From: Bog-473 sp963791455
GTDB taxonomy: Bacteria > Actinomycetota > Acidimicrobiia > Acidimicrobiales > RAAP-2
Assembly (NCBI GenBank): GCA_963791455.1
Contig: CAWBSM010000003.1
Location: 124,001-188,000, forward strand
Reading direction: 5' to 3'
Length of the DNA stretch: 64,000 nucleotides
Below are positions 49,755-59,196 of this stretch, one piece after another; the stretch's first letter is position 1; each line of letters begins with the position of its first letter. A program made the translations under genes and the position numbers. The notes beneath the pieces are model-generated. The model was not told the origin of the DNA and did no database searches. It was given only the letters and a program-made list of their open reading frames with translations.

Positions 49755-51098
49755 ATGCCCGCCCACGACCAGTTCCGCTACGACGGCTTCGCCATCGACC
49801 CGGCGAGCTCAGTCGTCACCTGCCACTACTCCACCGCGGCCCACACCTTCACCGAACGCTTCACGTTCGAGACCGGCGGGGATTGGAACGACGCCGCTGT
49901 CGGGGCGGCCACTCGCCTGCTCTACCTGTTGGCAGGCGTGTCCTACTACAAGACCACGGCCGCCTCACTGATCGATCTGGGCGGCCTGGCGACGACGCCG
50001 GACGAGCGCGCCTTCCTCACGGGCTACTACGTCAACGGTCTGGCCGAGTTCGCCTACCGCAACGGCTTGGACCTGCGCGGCCTGCGCATGACAGGCCCCG
50101 ACGCCGCTCCGGTTCCGCCCGCGCCCTACGACCCCGAACCAGGCCGGCCTCTGATCCCCTTCGGTGGCGGTATCGACTCCATCGTGACGGTGGAGTCGAT
50201 CGCGCCGGACCATCCGGACGCCGCCCTGTGCGTCGTGGCGCCTCCGGGGGACCGCTACGCGGCCATTGAGGACGCGGCGGCAGCGACCGGCCTGCCGGTC
50301 AGGCGGATCTCGCGCCAGATCGATCCCCTCGTGCGCCGCTCCGACGAGCTGGGTTTTCTCAACGGTCATGTCCCGGTCACCGCCGTGCTCACGGCGGCCG
50401 CCGTGGTGGCCGCCGTCCTCGAGCGGAGGGACGCCGTGGTCCTGTCCAACGAGTGGTCGGCGTCCGTGCCTACCCTGACCACCGCAGGCCGTGCGGTGAA
50501 CCATCAGTGGTCCAAGGGTGAGGAGTTCGAGCGCGGTTTCGGCGAGCTGGTCCTTGGCGCCTTGGGCCCCGACCTTTCCGTCTTCTCCTACCTCCGCCCG
50601 CGCACGGAACTGTGGGTGGCGATGCGGTTCGCGCAGCTCACCCGCTACCACGGGACGTTTCGCAGCTGTAACAGAGCATTCCACCAGGATCCCGCAGGGC
50701 GCTTCGACCACTGGTGCGGCGAGTGTGACAAGTGCTGTTTCGTCGACCTCGTCCTGGCCCCCTTCATGGACCGTGCCGCGTTGGCCGTGGTGTTCGCCGG
50801 CGACGAGCCGCTCGAGAACCCCGGCAACGAGGAGCGGTTCCGCGCCTTGCTCGGTTTAGGAACCGAGCCGAAGCCCTTCGAGTGTGTAGGCGACACCGAG
50901 GAGAGCCGGTCTGCCGCCCTGCTGGCGGCCCAACGGGAGGACCGCGCCGGCAGCACGCTCCTCCACCGGTTGTGCGCCGGGTTGGTCGGCGTCACGGCTC
51001 CGGCCGGCGTCGACCCCGCCGCGCTCCTCGCCCCGAAGAGCCCCCATCGGATTCCGGATCGCTATGCGCCAGCCGATCTCTTGGTCCGCACTCGCTGA
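49755..51098 (+). CDS. murL: MurL-like UDP-MurNAc-L-Ala-L-Glu epimerase
   Basis: The 447-residue protein has a modified PP-loop (IPFGGGIDSIVTVESIAPD), SNEWSASVPTLTTAGRAVNH, and a Cys-rich CGECDKCCFVDLVLAPFM. These fit MurL, the ATP-using epimerase that converts the L-Glu of UDP-MurNAc-L-Ala-L-Glu to D-Glu, first described in Xanthomonas oryzae with MurD2. The decisive clue is the next gene, a MurD-type ligase overlapping by 35 bases. An unrelated PP-loop ligase is the main alternative. The ATG before PAHDQFRYDGF fits the conserved start; longer frames upstream are not supported. Confidence 0.8.
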   Translation: MPAHDQFRYDGFAIDPASSVVTCHYSTAAHTFTERFTFETGGDWNDAAVGAATRLLYLLAGVSYYKTTAASLIDLGGLATTPDERAFLTGYYVNGLAEFAYRNGLDLRGLRMTGPDAAPVPPAPYDPEPGRPLIPFGGGIDSIVTVESIAPDHPDAALCVVAPPGDRYAAIEDAAAATGLPVRRISRQIDPLVRRSDELGFLNGHVPVTAVLTAAAVVAAVLERRDAVVLSNEWSASVPTLTTAGRAVNHQWSKGEEFERGFGELVLGALGPDLSVFSYLRPRTELWVAMRFAQLTRYHGTFRSCNRAFHQDPAGRFDHWCGECDKCCFVDLVLAPFMDRAALAVVFAGDEPLENPGNEERFRALLGLGTEPKPFECVGDTEESRSAALLAAQREDRAGSTLLHRLCAGLVGVTAPAGVDPAALLAPKSPHRIPDRYAPADLLVRTR

Positions 51099-52398
51099 CC
51101 CGTCCGTCGCCGTCGGCGTCTGGGGGCTGGGCGTCGAGGGACGGGCCAGCATCCGACGCCTGGGGACACTGGGCCGGGAACCAGTGTTGGTGGACGACGC
51201 ACCGGGCTTGCCGACCCACGACGGACTCGAGGTCCTGGCGACCGCGGCCGGGGGCCTCGACGCGCTGTTGCGCTGCGACGTGGTCGTCAAGAGTCCGGGC
51301 ATCAGTCGCTACCGGCCCGAGGCCGTCCGGCTCGAAGCGGCGGGGGTGGCGGTGTGCGGCGGGCTCGGCCTCTTCATGGAGGAGGCCGATCCGGCCCGCG
51401 TCGCCTGCGTCACCGGCACGAAGGGCAAGAGCACCACGACGGCGCTGGCCGTGCACCTCCTGACCGGGCTCGGCTACCGAGCCCGTGCGGGCGGCAACAT
51501 CGGGCAGCCGCCATGGGATCCCTCGCCCGAGCCCGAGCCCGACTATTGGATCGTCGAGACATCGAGCTTCCAGGTCCCCGACCTGTCCCACGCGCCTCGA
51601 GTGGTCGCCGTGACGTCGCTGTCACCCGATCACCTGGACTGGCACGGAACGGTCGAGCGGTACTACGCCGACAAGCTCTCGCTCTGCACCAAGCCCGGAG
51701 TGGCACTGGCCCTGGCCGACGGCTCAGACGATCACCTCCGGGCGCACCAGGCTCAGCTCGGTCCTCATCTGCGCTGGGTCACCGCGGCGGACGTCGGTCG
51801 AGACGCCGCCTGGTCGGGGTCGCTCGGACTGCCGGGGCACCACAACGCCCGGAACGCGTCCATCGCCCGCGCCGTGCTCGGCGGCCTGGGCATCGTGGCC
51901 GCCTCGGACGACGATCGCCTCGCCGAGGCGGCGCAGGGCTTCACGGCGTTACCCAGCCGCTGCCGTTCGCTGGGCGCGGTCGGCGCCGTCGAGTTCGTCG
52001 ACGACAGCCTTTCGACCAATGTGCTGCCGGCAGAGGCGGCGCTCCGCGCCTTCGAGGACCGCGCCGTGGCCCTACTGGTCGGCGGGCACGACCGCGGGCT
52101 GGACTACGCGCCCCTCGCCGAGGCGGTGGCGGCACGGACGACACCGACCCTCGTGGTCACGATGCCCGACAACGGCCCGCGCATCGGGGCGGCGGTGCGT
52201 GAGGCCGCCGACGGGCGGGTGGAGGTGATCGACGCGGAGAGTCTCGACGCGGCGGTCGCAGCTGCGTTCGCTTGGGCGCGTACCGGCGGCGTCGTCCTGC
52301 TCTCGCCGGCCGCCCCGAGCTTTGGGCGTTTCGGGGATTACCGCGAGCGCGCCAGCGCCTTCGCCGCGGCCGCCGCCCGGTGCGGGATGCTCAGCTGA
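51064..52398 (+). CDS. murD2: MurD2-like UDP-MurNAc-L-Ala--L-Glu ligase
   Basis: The 444-residue protein is a Mur ligase: N-terminal Rossmann part (VGVWGLGVEGRASIRRL, DVVVKSPGISRYRPE), ATP loop VTGTKGKSTTTALAVHLL in place of the usual GTNGKT of MurD, and SLSPDHLDWHGTVERYYADK. In the X. oryzae pathway MurD2 adds L-Glu instead of D-Glu, and MurL then epimerises it. Overlap with murL supports this reading; a standard MurD cannot be excluded from the sequence alone, since specificity residues are not obvious. Confidence 0.82.
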   Translation: MRQPISWSALADPSVAVGVWGLGVEGRASIRRLGTLGREPVLVDDAPGLPTHDGLEVLATAAGGLDALLRCDVVVKSPGISRYRPEAVRLEAAGVAVCGGLGLFMEEADPARVACVTGTKGKSTTTALAVHLLTGLGYRARAGGNIGQPPWDPSPEPEPDYWIVETSSFQVPDLSHAPRVVAVTSLSPDHLDWHGTVERYYADKLSLCTKPGVALALADGSDDHLRAHQAQLGPHLRWVTAADVGRDAAWSGSLGLPGHHNARNASIARAVLGGLGIVAASDDDRLAEAAQGFTALPSRCRSLGAVGAVEFVDDSLSTNVLPAEAALRAFEDRAVALLVGGHDRGLDYAPLAEAVAARTTPTLVVTMPDNGPRIGAAVREAADGRVEVIDAESLDAAVAAAFAWARTGGVVLLSPAAPSFGRFGDYRERASAFAAAAARCGMLS

Positions 52399-52405
52399 AG
52401 CGCCT

Positions 52406-53062
52406 TCAACGGGCACCCGCCGGCGCCAGCTCCTCGCGCTCGCTGAGGAACAGCCACCACGAATCCGCCGAGACGATGGCGGCGGCCAGCACGATGTCGG
52501 GATCGGCCTCCAACTCGCCGAGGGCGTCCTTCGACCAGCCGGCGTGCTCGACCTCCTGCGTGCGGTGGACGTCCCAGAAGCGGGTGCCCTCCTCGTCGAA
52601 CCCGTAGTGACGGCGCAGCCCGTCGGACTTCGAGCCCGCAATGTCAGCCGCTTGGACCTCGTACGCGGCGACCATGGCCAATGCCGCCGCCGGGTCGTTC
52701 GACGCGGTGGTGCGCACCACCGCGAGCAGCGCCGCCGTCGACGGAGTCGCTCGCGCCTCGGGCGCGGCGCCGGTCGCTCGCGCAAATGATTCGAAGAGCT
52801 GCGCGTGCGGCTCGGGTGACCCGAGCTCGTCGGCGAGGTTGGCCTCGACCAGCGTCCGTGCCCTTCCGGTCGGCAAGGCCTCCGCGATGGTCGACAGGGT
52901 CATCGGGAGCTCCCGTTCGATGTGCCGGTACTGCTCGGCATACGCCGCCAACTCGGCGTGCGAAAGGGTCCCCGATTCCCAGCGACGATAAAAGGGGTGC
53001 GTGAGCAAATGACGCCCGACAATCGCATCCGCCAGCACCTCATGAATCCGTTGAGTGTGCAT
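52406..53062 (-). CDS. CADD-like heme-oxygenase-fold diiron protein (putative p-aminobenzoate synthase)
   Basis: The 218-residue protein has the all-helical TenA/PqqC/CADD fold. Candidate diiron ligands are E79, H86, E135, H166, E170 and H173, spaced as the ligands reported for Chlamydia CADD (with Glu for one Asp). Tyr25 (LLTHPFYRRW) and Lys145 (IAGSKSDGL) fall where CADD has Tyr27 and Lys152, the residues used up in making p-aminobenzoate from the protein itself. This would feed FolP encoded 11 kb away. Start ATG. It is convergent with murD2 (seven bases between stops). A TenA- or PqqC-like role is less likely because the CADD residues are all present. Confidence 0.78.
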   Translation of the reverse strand: MHTQRIHEVLADAIVGRHLLTHPFYRRWESGTLSHAELAAYAEQYRHIERELPMTLSTIAEALPTGRARTLVEANLADELGSPEPHAQLFESFARATGAAPEARATPSTAALLAVVRTTASNDPAAALAMVAAYEVQAADIAGSKSDGLRRHYGFDEEGTRFWDVHRTQEVEHAGWSKDALGELEADPDIVLAAAIVSADSWWLFLSEREELAPAGAR

Positions 53063-53135
53063 CGGGGCACACTATCTCGTCCCGGCCGCGAGTCAACTGG
53101 GCGGCCCGGCCGCGGCGAGCGGTCACAATCGGGGC

Positions 53136-54017
53136 GTGCTCAGCCTGGTCTGCTTCCTCACCGGCGGCCTTCTGGGCTGGGGTGCAGCGCAGGGTGGGGC
53201 GCGGACACAGCGGGTGTGGCCCGTCGTCCTGCGCATCCAGATCCTGGTGACGTCGGCGACGCTCTCGCTGGTCGCCGCCTGGCGGCTGACGTCGGCCAGC
53301 CAGCTGGTAGGCCCCCTCGCCCTGACCGCCGGGCTGTGGCTCATTCTCGCGGTCACACTGGGTACCCGAGACCGGCGCAGCGCGGGACAGGCGTCGCTCG
53401 AGGCGTGGGCCGTCAGCCCCAACAGCAGCTTCTGGGTCGTTCCCGCCGCGACAGCGTTCGCCGGCCCGACCGGGACCATGATCGCGGTACTGGCCAACGT
53501 GATCACCACGGGCTGGGGTGCCGTGGCCGTCCACTTGATGCGACGCGACGCGCCCATCCCCCAGCGCCGCGTCACGTCGTGGGTGGACCAGTCCCCCGTC
53601 GTGGCTTCACTGGTCGGGCTGATGCTCCACGGCGCCGGCCCTGCACCGTCGTGGACGGCCGACGTGCTGGTGTTGGCCGGTCCGCTGCTGGCGTTTTCGG
53701 GGGCGGCGCTTTTCGCGGGCTCCGTCGTCCACCCGCACAACCTCTCGGTGTCCCGACCCCAACACGCCGTCCGGCGCTGGGCCCGGCTGACCGTCGTGCG
53801 GGTCGCGTACTACGCCCTCGTCGCGCTGGCGGCCTTCCTCGCCGGGTCGACGGCGCTCACGGTGGTGGCAGTCCTCAACGCCCTCAGTGCGCCGTCCTTC
53901 CAGCCGATCCAGCTCGCGGTGCTCTACGGGTATCGCTCGGAGATCGTGGTGGCGGCCGTACGCCGGGGTTGGCTACTCGCGCCGTTCGGTCTCGCGCTCG
54001 CTGCGCTCGTGCGGTAG
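53136..54017 (+). CDS. AEC-type membrane permease
   Basis: The product (about 293 residues) has roughly nine to ten hydrophobic segments and a central SPNSSFWVVPAATAFAGPTG, which recalls the PN-x4-F-x-P crossover of auxin-efflux-carrier-family transporters. The GTG start at LSLVCFLTGGLLGWG begins with a membrane segment. The transported compound is unknown. It is 36 bases before the cyclase gene and might share its transcript. Family assignment is moderate because I could not align it. Confidence 0.62.
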   Translation: MLSLVCFLTGGLLGWGAAQGGARTQRVWPVVLRIQILVTSATLSLVAAWRLTSASQLVGPLALTAGLWLILAVTLGTRDRRSAGQASLEAWAVSPNSSFWVVPAATAFAGPTGTMIAVLANVITTGWGAVAVHLMRRDAPIPQRRVTSWVDQSPVVASLVGLMLHGAGPAPSWTADVLVLAGPLLAFSGAALFAGSVVHPHNLSVSRPQHAVRRWARLTVVRVAYYALVALAAFLAGSTALTVVAVLNALSAPSFQPIQLAVLYGYRSEIVVAAVRRGWLLAPFGLALAALVR

Positions 54018-54053
54018 GACGTCCGGCCGGGTCCTTGTGCAAGGCTGAGTGCG

Positions 54054-57000
54054 ATGGGAAAGGCGCCACGCGAGCTCGGGCTCGCGCCGTACGTCCCGCG
54101 CCTCGCCCTGGAATGGGACCTGGACGGCGCCGGCGTCCGTTGGCGCGCGCTCGAGGCCACGTGTTGCTTTGTCGACATCTCGGGGTTCACGGCTCTCTCG
54201 GAACGGTTGGCCCGGCGCGGTCGGATCGGCGCCGAGGAGCTCACCGAGGTCCTGAACCACGTCTTCACCCGGATGCTCGAGGTCGCGTACTCCAAGGGTG
54301 GCGCACTCTTGAAGTTCGGCGGTGACGCTCTGCTCTTGGCGTTCACGGGCGACGACAACGCGATCATGGCTGCGCAGGGTGCGGTCGCCATGCGCGCCGC
54401 CCTGCGGGAGGCCAGGACCCTTCCCACCTCGGTCGGGCGGGTCAACCTACGGATGTCGGTCGGGATACACAGCGGCACGTTTCACCTCTTCCGCGTCGGC
54501 GCGGCCCACCGTGAGCTCCTCGTCACCGGCCCGGCCGCAACCGCCACCACCCGCATGGAGCAGACGGCCGACGCCGGCGAGATCGTGATCAGTCCGGAGA
54601 CGGCGGCCCGCCTGCCCGCGGGTGCCGTCGGTCACGCCAAAGGTGAGGGCCGCCTGCTGCGGTGGCGTCACGCGGTCGACGGTGGGCCAGGGCCGATTCC
54701 TCCCCGTGCCGTGTCCTCCGCCGACGTCGCGACGTGCGTGCCCGTTGCGCTGCGGGCACGGCTCGGGCAGCGGGGCAGCGACTCGGAGCACCGCCTGGCC
54801 AGTGTGGCCTTCGTCAAGTTCCAGGGCGTCGACGACCTACTGGTCTCGGAGGGGCCCGACCGCACCGCCGCCGCCCTCGATGCGGTCGTGCGCTCCGTCC
54901 AAGACGCGGCGGACTCGGAATTGGTCACCTTCCTTGCCTCGGACATCGACGCCAATGGGGGCAAGGTCATCCTCACGACGGGCGTCCCGGTGACACTCGA
55001 GGACGACGAAGGGCGCCTCCTGCGGGCCGCCCGCCGCATCGTCGAAGCGCCCCATCCGCTCCCGATCCGAATCGGTGTGAACCGGGGGCACGTCTTCGCC
55101 GGCGACATCGGCACCGAGTACCGACGGACTTTCACGGTCATGGGCGACACGGTCAACCTTGCGGCGCGGCTGGTGGCGGTGGCGAAGCCCGGCGAGATCC
55201 TCGCCACCGCGAGCGTTCTCGACCAGGCGCGGACGCGGTTCGCCACCGAAACACTCGAGCCGTTCCACGTAAAGGGAAAATCGGAGCCAGTCCAGGCCTT
55301 CAGGGTGGACCACGCCGTCGGTTCGAGGTCGGACTCCTTCGGCACGCTCCCCTTTCGCGGACGGGACAAAGAAGCGGCCACTCTGCTTGGCGCTCTCAAG
55401 TCGGCCACCGCCGGACGCGGGAGCACCGTCCTCGTCGAGGCCGAGCGTGGAGCCGGCAAGACGCGTCTCACCAACGAGTTCGCCCGGTTGGTCCCCCCGG
55501 ACCAGGTGCTGTGGCTGCAAGGCGAACCTCATGGCGTGGGCGTCCCCTACCAGCCGCTGCGCTCGCCCTTGCGCGCGGTTCTCGGCATCGACGCCGGCGA
55601 CCGTGGGGACGCTGGACATCGACTGCTGGCGGGGCTGGCCCGGCTCGACGCAAACCTTGTTCCGTTCGCACCGCTGCTGGCCGCCGCAGTCGAGGCCGAC
55701 GTCCCGTCCACGCCGGAGAGCGACGCCGTCGCCGACGAGTTCGTCCGTTCCCGGATAGCCGACCTGGTGGTGAGCATTCTCGACGCCGCGTGCCCGACCC
55801 CTCTGTTGATCGTGGCCGAAGACGCCCACTGGTTCGACGACACGACGTCGGACATCTGCGCCCGTCTGGCGGCCGCCGCCGTTTCGCGACCCTGGCTCAT
55901 CTGCGTGACTCGCCGCCCGGATGCCGGCGGCGGATTCACACCTTCGGACCCCGAGACCCGGCTGCCCCTGGCGCTCTTGACCGACGACGTCGCACGGGAG
56001 CTGGTCGAAGGCGCGACCGAGACCGCGCCGCTGCGCCCGCACGAGCGCGATGCGGTCGTGGCGCGTGGCGGCGGCAACCCTTTGTTTCTCGAGGAGCTTC
56101 TCCGCATCGTCAGGGCAACGGACGTGGAGTCGCTCCCCGACACCCTCGACGCGGTGGCCATGCGCGAGATCGATGCTCTGGCGCCGACACCCCGCCGCGT
56201 CCTTCGCCTCGCCTCGGTGCTCGGTCGATCGTTCGACCGTCGGCTGCTCGGCCAGCTCCTCAGCGCGGAGTCGGTCGAGACGGGAGCGGACCCGCTGGCG
56301 GAGTTGCGCTCCCAGCTCGTCCCGGACGGCGAGGGAGGGCAGGTCCGCTTCCGCCACGCCCTGCTTCAGGAAGCCGCGTACCAGAGCCTTCCGTTTCGCC
56401 AACGGCTGGAATTGCACCGCAAGGTCGGGGAGGCGCTCGAGCGTGACACCGCCGATCCCGATGCGGTGGCCCCGCTGCTCTCACTGCACTTCTTGAGCGC
56501 CCAGGACTGGGCGCGGACGTGGCGGTACGCCCGAGTGGCCGCACGCGTCGCGGAGCAAGCACACGCTCACGGCGAGGTGGTGGTCCATCTCGACCGGGCG
56601 GTGGCCGCCTCGCGTCGACTGGCCACGGTCAACGACGAGGACTGCGCACCCGTGTTCAGCGAGCTCGCGTACGCGCTCGAGCTCCTCGGCGAGTATGAAC
56701 GCGCCGATGCGGCCTACCGCAACGCGGTCGCCGTGACGCGCGACTCACTCCAGCGCGCGCAGACGGTCTGTCGCAGGGCCTACCTTCGCACCGAATTCCT
56801 CGGCCGCCCGTCGGCTGCCATCCGCCAGCTTCGTTCGGCTCGGACAGAACTCGACGCCCTCGGCGAGCCCGCCGCGGGGTTGCGAGCATTGCTGCTCGCG
56901 GAGGAGTCCGACTCCCGGCTCCGGCAGGGGCGCCTGGCCGAGGCGATGGAGTGCGCTGAGCGAGCTGCCCACGAAGCCGAGTCGGCCGGCGCAGCGCGGG

Positions 57001-57833
57001 CGCTCGCACTCTCTCTCCACGCGCGCAGCGTCTGCCTGGTCCGAATGGGGCGAGTGGAAGAGGCGCACGACATGACCCGCGTGCTCGACCTGTACGAGCA
57101 GCTCGGCGACGACGTCAAGGTTGCCGTCACGCTGGGGAACATCGCGACGGTCGCGTTCTTCGCGTCACGGTGGGAGGAGGCGGCCCACTACGTGGGTCTC
57201 TCCATTGAGGCCTCCACCAAGGTGGGCGACCTGGCCGGGGCGGCGCTGGCCCAGGGCAACCTCGGTGAGCTCCGCACGAACCAAGGCCGCCTAGACGAGG
57301 CCGTGGCCATGCTCGCGCCGGCCCGTCGCACCCTGGAGTCCTTCGGGTACCGGGTGATGAGCGCCGGCACCGCCATGCAGCTCGGGCGGGCCAAGGCCTT
57401 TCAGGGCGACTTCGAGGGTGGTCTGGACATGATGCGCGTTGCACTCGCGACGTTCGACGAGATCGGATCTCAATTCGAGACGCTCGAGGCGCGCGTTCGG
57501 CTGGCGGAGGTCCTGACGTTCGGCGGCCGGGTCCCCGAGGCACAAGACGAGCTGGCGAAGGCCCGTGCACTCGAGCGGCAGGTCGGAGAGACGCCGTTCA
57601 CGGCAGTCATCGAGCGGGTCAGGCTCACCCTCGCCGCTTTGTCAGGCGACGAGCGCGCCCTTCTCTCCGCGCTGGACGACTTCCTCGACTTAACCCGACG
57701 CGTGGGGGCGACGTACGAGGAACTCGTCGTCCTGGCCCTGTTGGAACGACTCGGTCAGCGGGCCCACCCGGACGACGCCGCGCGCCTCAGGAAGGACCTC
57801 GGAGTCGTCCGGCTGCCGATGCTCCCCGCCTGA
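54054..57833 (+). CDS. Double class III cyclase - AAA/STAND ATPase - TPR signalling protein
   Basis: The 1259-residue protein has cyclase domain 1 (residues about 36-200), with metal Asp D41 in FVDISGFT and D91 in KFGGDALL. Domain 2 (about 248-420) has Lys in both metal positions (K255, K304) but keeps the transition-state pair N368/R372 in MGDTVNLAARL. In domain 1 that Asn is Thr (T163). Next come a Walker A AERGAGKTRL (464-472), a Walker-B-like LLIVAEDAHWFDD, and a long TPR-type helical C-terminus. The two cyclase domains should pair head to tail into one active site making cAMP (or cGMP). The TPR and ATPase parts probably sense a partner or stress. No membrane segment. Confidence 0.85.
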   Translation: MGKAPRELGLAPYVPRLALEWDLDGAGVRWRALEATCCFVDISGFTALSERLARRGRIGAEELTEVLNHVFTRMLEVAYSKGGALLKFGGDALLLAFTGDDNAIMAAQGAVAMRAALREARTLPTSVGRVNLRMSVGIHSGTFHLFRVGAAHRELLVTGPAATATTRMEQTADAGEIVISPETAARLPAGAVGHAKGEGRLLRWRHAVDGGPGPIPPRAVSSADVATCVPVALRARLGQRGSDSEHRLASVAFVKFQGVDDLLVSEGPDRTAAALDAVVRSVQDAADSELVTFLASDIDANGGKVILTTGVPVTLEDDEGRLLRAARRIVEAPHPLPIRIGVNRGHVFAGDIGTEYRRTFTVMGDTVNLAARLVAVAKPGEILATASVLDQARTRFATETLEPFHVKGKSEPVQAFRVDHAVGSRSDSFGTLPFRGRDKEAATLLGALKSATAGRGSTVLVEAERGAGKTRLTNEFARLVPPDQVLWLQGEPHGVGVPYQPLRSPLRAVLGIDAGDRGDAGHRLLAGLARLDANLVPFAPLLAAAVEADVPSTPESDAVADEFVRSRIADLVVSILDAACPTPLLIVAEDAHWFDDTTSDICARLAAAAVSRPWLICVTRRPDAGGGFTPSDPETRLPLALLTDDVARELVEGATETAPLRPHERDAVVARGGGNPLFLEELLRIVRATDVESLPDTLDAVAMREIDALAPTPRRVLRLASVLGRSFDRRLLGQLLSAESVETGADPLAELRSQLVPDGEGGQVRFRHALLQEAAYQSLPFRQRLELHRKVGEALERDTADPDAVAPLLSLHFLSAQDWARTWRYARVAARVAEQAHAHGEVVVHLDRAVAASRRLATVNDEDCAPVFSELAYALELLGEYERADAAYRNAVAVTRDSLQRAQTVCRRAYLRTEFLGRPSAAIRQLRSARTELDALGEPAAGLRALLLAEESDSRLRQGRLAEAMECAERAAHEAESAGAARALALSLHARSVCLVRMGRVEEAHDMTRVLDLYEQLGDDVKVAVTLGNIATVAFFASRWEEAAHYVGLSIEASTKVGDLAGAALAQGNLGELRTNQGRLDEAVAMLAPARRTLESFGYRVMSAGTAMQLGRAKAFQGDFEGGLDMMRVALATFDEIGSQFETLEARVRLAEVLTFGGRVPEAQDELAKARALERQVGETPFTAVIERVRLTLAALSGDERALLSALDDFLDLTRRVGATYEELVVLALLERLGQRAHPDDAARLRKDLGVVRLPMLPA

Positions 57834-57836
57834 GGG

Positions 57837-59057
57837 TCAGAGCCTCACGTTCCAGTCGATGTCACCGGACCAGATCTCGGTGATCTGGGTCTGGCCGGGG
57901 TAGGCGGTGTAGTTGTAGTCCTTGTTCTGGGTGCACAACGGCAAGGCGCTCGTCGCCTGTGCGCAGAAGCTCTGGTCGTAGTACATCGTGCCGTTCACGG
58001 TGAACTCGGTGACCGGACAAATCGGCAGACTCGTCCCCGTGTATTGGGGAGTGGTATCGGGGCTCGGTTGGCAATCCGGTTGGGGTGCCCACGGGATCGT
58101 CACGGTAAAGGGTTGCGGGGTGCCGCCCGAGTACTCGTTGTACGTGAGGCTCGTGCCGGCGGCGTTGGACGAGAAGGCCGTGTAGGACTCGCACCCGCCG
58201 CTGCTCGCGATGCTCAGCGTGGCCTGCACCGTGCCCGTCGACGTGATCGACCCGCCGCCGCACACCTGGGGAGCCAGGTCGAAGGTCGAGGTCCCGACCA
58301 CCGAGACAGCGGTGAAGTCCTGCGGGACCTCGATCTCGACGGTATCGAACCCCGTCAGTGCCGTGGTCCCCGTGCACGAGGCGTTCGTGTTCGTGTCCGC
58401 GACGATCGTGGTGCCAGCCGGCCCCGGGATCGAACAGGTTTGGGTCGCCACCTGAACGCCGCCGAGCGACTCGACGAGCTGCACGGGCACGGGACTCGTC
58501 CACGGCCAGAAGTCGTCGTTCTCGAGGGTGATCCGGGCGTCGGAGAAGATCCGCCCGGTCCCGATCAGTGAGTTAGACCCCAGGACCGTGAAGTCGAGGC
58601 CTTCCTCGCCGAATGGAGGGGCGTTCTCGATCTGTGAGTACAGCGGGAACCCGCAAACCCCGGTGCGCTGCCTGGAGGAACCTGGGGGGACGATGCTCGG
58701 TGTGCCGCTGTAGTCGTTGTTGTCCGGCTGGCCCGGCACGTCCTTGTCGGGCGGGTAGAGCAGGCCGCTCATGCCGAGGATCGGAGTGGCAGGCGGGGTC
58801 ACCGTCGGCGTGCCGCACTTGCCGCTCGGCGTCAGCGTCTGCATGGCCGCGCCGGAGCCGCCCGCACCGGGCGTGAAGTTGACCGTCGTGCCAGAGCTGG
58901 TCTGTGCGTACGTGATGACGTCGGGGGAAGCCAGCGTGGAGGGCGACGCCGCGCCCCCGCCGAAGAGGTTCTCCGCGAACGGGACGGAGACGGGCACGAG
59001 CACGGCGGCGACTCCGAGGACCCCAGCGAGAAGTAGACGGAATCGGTTGCGCTTCAT
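57837..59057 (-). CDS. Secreted Cys-containing protein of unknown function
   Basis: The 406-residue protein has a signal peptide (KRNRFRLLLAGVLGVAAVLV, cleavage near PFA-EN). The mature part is rich in Thr, Ser and Pro with about a dozen Cys, and beta-strand-like repeats such as TFDLAPQVCGGGSITSTGTV. It ends YPGQTQITEIWSGDIDWNVRL. No lipobox, catalytic motif or sorting signal is seen. I do not recognise the family. It is convergent with the cyclase gene, three bases between the stops, and its promoter lies in the 139-base gap to the next gene. Confidence 0.75.
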   Translation of the reverse strand: MKRNRFRLLLAGVLGVAAVLVPVSVPFAENLFGGGAASPSTLASPDVITYAQTSSGTTVNFTPGAGGSGAAMQTLTPSGKCGTPTVTPPATPILGMSGLLYPPDKDVPGQPDNNDYSGTPSIVPPGSSRQRTGVCGFPLYSQIENAPPFGEEGLDFTVLGSNSLIGTGRIFSDARITLENDDFWPWTSPVPVQLVESLGGVQVATQTCSIPGPAGTTIVADTNTNASCTGTTALTGFDTVEIEVPQDFTAVSVVGTSTFDLAPQVCGGGSITSTGTVQATLSIASSGGCESYTAFSSNAAGTSLTYNEYSGGTPQPFTVTIPWAPQPDCQPSPDTTPQYTGTSLPICPVTEFTVNGTMYYDQSFCAQATSALPLCTQNKDYNYTAYPGQTQITEIWSGDIDWNVRL

Positions 59058-59196
59058 GACGTGACCTCCCTGGTGGTCCTGTCGCCGCCGCGGCAGATAT
59101 AGCAGCCAATACGGATTGCTCGGAGAGCGTCCGTTCTTTCTTCTTTGACGTCAGCCGCAGCATATCGGTGGAACGTCGTTCGCAGCAATCTGTGTG

